Below are positions 5,397 through 8,123 of a stretch of 8,123 nucleotides of DNA, piece by piece. The position numbers were made by a program, and so were the translations under genes. Origin of the DNA: an uncultured Burkholderiales bacterium. Lineage in GTDB: Bacteria; Pseudomonadota; Gammaproteobacteria; Burkholderiales; Burkholderiaceae_C. The number at the start of each line of letters is the position of its first letter. Position 1 is the stretch's first letter. The stretch spans positions 1 through 8,123 of the forward strand of contig CAIODK010000033.1 in assembly GCA_903856995.1 (NCBI GenBank), read 5' to 3'. The notes beneath the pieces are model-generated. The model made no database searches, was not told the DNA's origin, and was given only the letters and a program-made list of their open reading frames with translations.

Positions 5397-7034
5397 TTAG
5401 GCTTTGCCTTGTATTTTCTGCCACAAAGCCAGTTCGTTTGATGACAATCGCGCACCTTCTTGTGCGGCTGCTTCAAATTTGGCTTCATCTGTCTGCACGC
5501 CCAGTTGTCGGATTTGACCCAACAAAACTTTGTAGTGCTCCACAGCCAAGGCAGGGTTTTCGGCAATCTTGTGGATGGGCAGCGGGTTGCGCTCTTCCAG
5601 CTCGTGCTCTTTGACCACCACCTCGATCAGCGCGTTGACTTCGGCAACTGTCAAATGCAGGCGCTTGGCTTCTGAACGAATGATTTCAGCTTCTGTCTCA
5701 CTGATGTGACCATCTTTGAGGATGGCAAACAAGTTAGCTTTCAACTGGTCACGCTCTTTCACCAATTCGTCGCTGAAGGCCGAGGCCAACAAGGCGGCAG
5801 GGATCGCAAAGATACCAATGCCCATCAGCGCCAAAACACTGGTGAGTGCACGTCCAACTGGGGTGACTGGAGAAATATCGCCATAACCCACGGAGGCCAA
5901 GGTGATCACCGCCCAATAGATAGAGGTGGGGATGTTTTCAAACTTCTCAGGCTGCGCATCGTATTCAAACAAGTAGCCCAAGCTGGCGGTCAAGACCAGC
6001 AGCAGCATCATGATGAAGGTGGCTGCGCCCATGACCGGCCATTCGCGCACTACCACTTTGACCAACACAGCGGTGGCATCGCTACCGCGCGTGAGTTTGA
6101 GCAATCGTGCCAAACGGAAGACTCGCAAGAATCGCAAGTCCATCAAGTGGTGCAAGAACACTTCTAAGAAGAAGGGCAGCACAGCTAAGAAGTCAATGAA
6201 GGTCGATGGAGACTTAGCTTGCTTGAGACGACCCAAGAATGCGCCTTTGTAGCCTGGCTCTTCTACGCACGAGTAAATACGCATGCAGTACTCAACCGTG
6301 AAGATGCCAACAGCCACAGCGTCCAAGATGACGAATTGCAGATGCAAGATGTAGTGGATGCTCTTGACGGACTCCAAGATCACTGCCATCACGGACAACA
6401 ACACCCACACCGCAATGAACACCTCAAAGATGTTTTGCATGGTGCCGCCGTAGTTGCTTGGGAACACCAAGGCGTGAACTTTTTGGCGGAAGGTGCGGTC
6501 TTTGTTGAGTTCTTTGAATTCGGCGATGGCAGGAATTAAAACGCGGAACAACTTCAAGATTCGCAAGAGTCGCAGGAACCGCAACACGCGCAAGTCAATT
6601 GGGATGAACGCCTTCAAGTAGAAGGGTGCAACAGCCAAGAAGTCAATGATGGCAAAGGGGCTAGAAATAAAGCCCAAGCGTGAGTTCTTCCGGTTTTTAA
6701 ACTCCTCGTCTTCTGGCGCGAGGTACAAGCGCAAGGCGTATTCAATGGTGAACACGGCGACGGAAAAGATGTCAAAGAACTCAAACCAGCCTCGGTAAGG
6801 TTCGTAGACCGCAGGCACGTGCTCAAACATCAAGCTGAACAAGTTACCGATGATCAGGTAACTAATCCACTTGTCCAAGTCTTTTTGGAAGTTGCCGGGA
6901 ATGCTGGGGTCCAGCAACCACGAGTACAGCCACTTGCGCATAGGTAAGTGACGGTCAATATTTGCCTCTTCGTCGTGTCCAAGAATAGCTTGAACGTCGA
7001 GGTCTTTCAGAAAATTGTCGCGTTTGTTATCCAT
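5397..7034 (-). CDS. Tandem voltage-sensor (VSD-VSD-pore) potassium channel, full length
   Basis: A 545-residue inner-membrane channel with ten predicted helices in the order four, four, two. VSD1: S1 about 54-74, S2 85-104 (FTIEYALRLY), S3 123-143 (IIDFLAVAPFYL), S4 with R149, R152, R155, R158, K161 and R164. A linker (about 165-200) with no pore leads to VSD2: S1 202-222, S2 235-254 (FTVEYCMRIY), S3 278-296 (FIDFLAVLPFFLE), S4 with R301, R304, R307, R310, K313 and R316. The single pore has S5 at 334-356, filter SVGYGD at 381-386 (bases 5877-5894) and S6 at 397-420 (GIGIFAIPAA). The canonical filter argues for K+ selectivity. The 125-residue cytosolic tail contains the KDGHISETE module (about 434-472) and further helices. 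The ribosome binding site TGAGGT overlaps the stop of the upstream 191-residue gene eight bases away, indicating a two-gene operon. An ordinary Kv protein has one sensor per pore, so this layout is unusual. Confidence 0.96.
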   Translation of the reverse strand: MDNKRDNFLKDLDVQAILGHDEEANIDRHLPMRKWLYSWLLDPSIPGNFQKDLDKWISYLIIGNLFSLMFEHVPAVYEPYRGWFEFFDIFSVAVFTIEYALRLYLAPEDEEFKNRKNSRLGFISSPFAIIDFLAVAPFYLKAFIPIDLRVLRFLRLLRILKLFRVLIPAIAEFKELNKDRTFRQKVHALVFPSNYGGTMQNIFEVFIAVWVLLSVMAVILESVKSIHYILHLQFVILDAVAVGIFTVEYCMRIYSCVEEPGYKGAFLGRLKQAKSPSTFIDFLAVLPFFLEVFLHHLMDLRFLRVFRLARLLKLTRGSDATAVLVKVVVREWPVMGAATFIMMLLLVLTASLGYLFEYDAQPEKFENIPTSIYWAVITLASVGYGDISPVTPVGRALTSVLALMGIGIFAIPAALLASAFSDELVKERDQLKANLFAILKDGHISETEAEIIRSEAKRLHLTVAEVNALIEVVVKEHELEERNPLPIHKIAENPALAVEHYKVLLGQIRQLGVQTDEAKFEAAAQEGARLSSNELALWQKIQGKA

Positions 7035-7042
7035 GTCAGACC

Positions 7043-7618
7043 TCAGAATTCGAATTCAGCAACTTTGATCGCATAGCCACCTTTGTCACAAACGGACAAA
7101 CGCAACTGCATTTTGTAGTCAATGGCGTCGGCATCCACCAACTGTGTGGCAACAAAAGGTGTGGCCGAACCGGGTGGGGTGGGCATCAAGTCTTCCAACA
7201 AAATCGCGCCCATCAGGGTGCGGTCAGAGGGCACGCAAGCAGCCACAAAATGTGGCGCAACGTTGAAGAACGTGTTGATCTGATCTTTCAGATCAGAGGT
7301 TTGCATGATGTGTGCAAAGCAAGCGCCCCATGTGCCCGGGCTACCTGGTTTGGCATCAGCGGCTGGCTTCGTGCCACCTTTGCATTCGGGATGTTGTGTG
7401 GTCGCTTCAAAACGCGTGGTACCGGCCTCTGTCAACCAAGCCACCCAAGCTTCGCCATTGGTTTTAGCAGCCTCGGTTTTAAGAGCTTCTTTGTAGTTGA
7501 CGATGCCGAGTAAGGAGACGGCAATAACGACGATGACTAAAAATCCCAAAAATAGTTTGTCTGCAGAATTGGGGCCGAGTTGTCGGTGGTCTTGAGAAGT
7601 TGCCATGGAGTTCGCCAT
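7043..7618 (-). CDS. Membrane-anchored periplasmic four-cysteine protein, function unknown
   Basis: 191 residues, family not recognised. A short polar N-terminus (1-21) precedes one uncleaved-looking hydrophobic helix (about 22-42), then a soluble domain of about 150 residues expected in the periplasm. Cysteines at 79, 100, 128 and 177 are the only ones and all lie in the soluble domain, fitting two structural disulphides; the end of the protein is predicted beta-rich. No catalytic motif or lipobox is seen. It is the first gene of the pair with the tandem-VSD channel: only eight bases separate them and the channel's ribosome binding site overlaps this stop. The ATG at 7618 has no clear Shine-Dalgarno; the internal ATG at 7606 (residue 5) is an alternative that changes little. 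A role as an external ligand-sensing or assembly partner of the channel is inferred only from position and topology. Confidence 0.85.
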   Translation of the reverse strand: MANSMATSQDHRQLGPNSADKLFLGFLVIVVIAVSLLGIVNYKEALKTEAAKTNGEAWVAWLTEAGTTRFEATTQHPECKGGTKPAADAKPGSPGTWGACFAHIMQTSDLKDQINTFFNVAPHFVAACVPSDRTLMGAILLEDLMPTPPGSATPFVATQLVDADAIDYKMQLRLSVCDKGGYAIKVAEFEF

Positions 7619-7757
7619 TGAGTGAGTGGATATCCGGCTGATCTAGAGTGCTAGTGAGCCGGGCGAATGGCATTGATGATATTCGTAATTGTGGTGGATT
7701 TATCGAATTTTCACTCGATATATAGGGAAGTCTCTGATGGTTTTGAGCATTTAAGTG
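7619..7757 (-). promoter_or_regulatory. Upstream region of the 191-residue/tandem-VSD channel operon
   Basis: This gap between the upstream terminator and the first ATG should hold the operon promoter. On the minus strand TATATA (7724-7719) and TATCAT-like hexamers can be read, but no -35 at proper spacing is convincing. An inverted repeat TATCGA (7701-7706) and TCGATA (7715-7720) with an eight-base AT-rich spacer lies next to the first of these, placed like an operator. The promoter is inferred from context; exact elements are uncertain. Confidence 0.4.
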
Positions 7758-7758
7758 C

Positions 7759-7787
7759 AAAAAAAACCGCTTTTAAAGCGGTTTTTT
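7759..7787 (-). terminator. Intrinsic terminator of the ABC permease transcript
   Basis: AAAAAACCGCTT (7761-7772) pairs with AAGCGGTTTTTT (7776-7787) around a three-base loop, and the A run 7759-7766 gives eight U on the minus strand. It begins 12 bases beyond the permease stop. The reverse strand could also terminate here. It marks the boundary between the transporter operon and the channel cluster. Confidence 0.93.
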
Positions 7788-7799
7788 AAGCGTGTCAGT

Positions 7800-8123
7800 T
7801 CAATGGTTTTGAGAGCCGCGATGTGCCCAGCCAGTCGTGTGCCTTTCCACCAAACTGAACAACTCATACATGACCATGGCCATCGCACCGACGACCACCA
7901 AGCCCGCAAAGGCCAAGCCCATTTGCATGGCTGAGCCCGCAGAAATCAACAGGTACCCAATGCCTTCGTTGGCGGCAGTCATTTCAGAAACTGTGGTGCC
8001 CACAAATGCCAAGGTGATGGCGACTTTGAGTGAGCCGAAAAAATAGGGCATGGAGCGGGGCAAACCCACCTTCACCAAGACATCCCAGCGCTTGGCACCC
8101 AAGACGCGCAGCACGTCTTCGAG
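7800..8123 (-). CDS. ABC transporter permease, NitT/TauT (SsuC-like) family, C-terminal part only
   Basis: The last 107 residues of an inner-membrane permease; the N-terminus lies beyond the window's right edge, and the frame is open to 8123. The visible start carries a degenerate EAA loop, LEDVLRVLGAKRWDVL, followed by the conserved GLPRSMPY. This loop docks on the ATPase subunit of importers. The segment VSEMTAANEGIGYLL and the two following hydrophobic stretches fit the C-terminal helices of permeases for nitrate, taurine, aliphatic sulphonates and thiamine or pyrimidine precursors. Substrate cannot be told from this fragment. A GTG at 8114 lies inside the EAA loop and is not the real start. 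The gene ends before a strong terminator and is probably the end of a separate transport operon unrelated to the channels. Confidence 0.9.
   Translation of the reverse strand, partial: LEDVLRVLGAKRWDVLVKVGLPRSMPYFFGSLKVAITLAFVGTTVSEMTAANEGIGYLLISAGSAMQMGLAFAGLVVVGAMAMVMYELFSLVERHTTGWAHRGSQNH

Noticed and set aside
5385..5398. AAACCA/TGGTTT inverted repeat over the stop codon of the 545-residue channel
   Set aside because: Six-base arms with a two-base spacer and no T run are too weak to call a terminator.
3463..5735. The DG-x-[IMV]-[ST]-x-x-E tail motif as a calcium-binding EF-hand
   Set aside because: It lacks the DxDxDG loop spacing and the second helix-loop pattern; a helical TerB-like module fits better.
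5706..6167. Plus-strand open frame of 153 codons inside the 545-residue channel
   Set aside because: It is antisense to conserved pore and S4 sequence, and its His/Gln-rich product is typical of a reverse-complement shadow.
8106..8114. GTG at 8114 as the start of the permease gene
   Set aside because: The frame continues upstream with EAA-loop residues, and a permease of this family needs several more N-terminal helices.

Overview
The window looks like bacterial chromosome, probably from a betaproteobacterium of the Burkholderiales/Comamonadaceae type (Limnohabitans- or Rhodoferax-like). That placement is an inference from moderate GC content, codon use and general protein character; there is no marker gene. 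Nothing points to a phage, plasmid or insertion sequence.

Five of the nine protein genes encode voltage-gated, potassium-channel-like membrane proteins, packed into about 7 kb. Left to right: (a) 1-1183 minus, a channel cut by the window edge; (b) an AT-rich divergent promoter region, 1184-1514; (c) 1515-2546 plus, a single-voltage-sensor channel with a canonical GYGD filter and an enlarged turret; (d) a bidirectional terminator at 2560-2587; (e) a tightly spaced minus-strand run read from 5287 down to 2601: two paralogous channels with atypical filters (SGYGN, then SGWGN), a 69-residue single-pass membrane protein, and a DUF4337-like membrane protein; (f) a 16-bp perfect hairpin at 5330-5368; (g) a second minus-strand pair read from 7618 down to 5397: a membrane-anchored four-cysteine protein followed by a 545-residue channel; (h) an upstream region, a strong terminator at 7759-7787, and the 3' end of an unrelated ABC importer permease.

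The most striking point is that both the 545-residue channel and the edge-truncated channel carry two complete S1-S4 voltage-sensor domains in tandem, followed by only one S5-pore-S6 module (order VSD-VSD-pore). This is neither the usual six-helix Kv layout nor the VSD-pore-VSD-pore layout of two-pore channels. A tetramer would have eight voltage sensors around one pore. All seven voltage sensors in the window keep six basic residues at every third position of S4 and the acidic residues in S2 and S3, so none looks decayed.

The other channels complete the set: one canonical filter and two adjacent, probably co-expressed paralogues with altered filters that may form heterotetramers. Three of the channels share a C-terminal cytosolic helical module built around a DG-x-[IMV]-[ST]-x-x-E motif. 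The three small membrane proteins interleaved with the channels are candidate accessory subunits. Joint function is inferred from gene order only.
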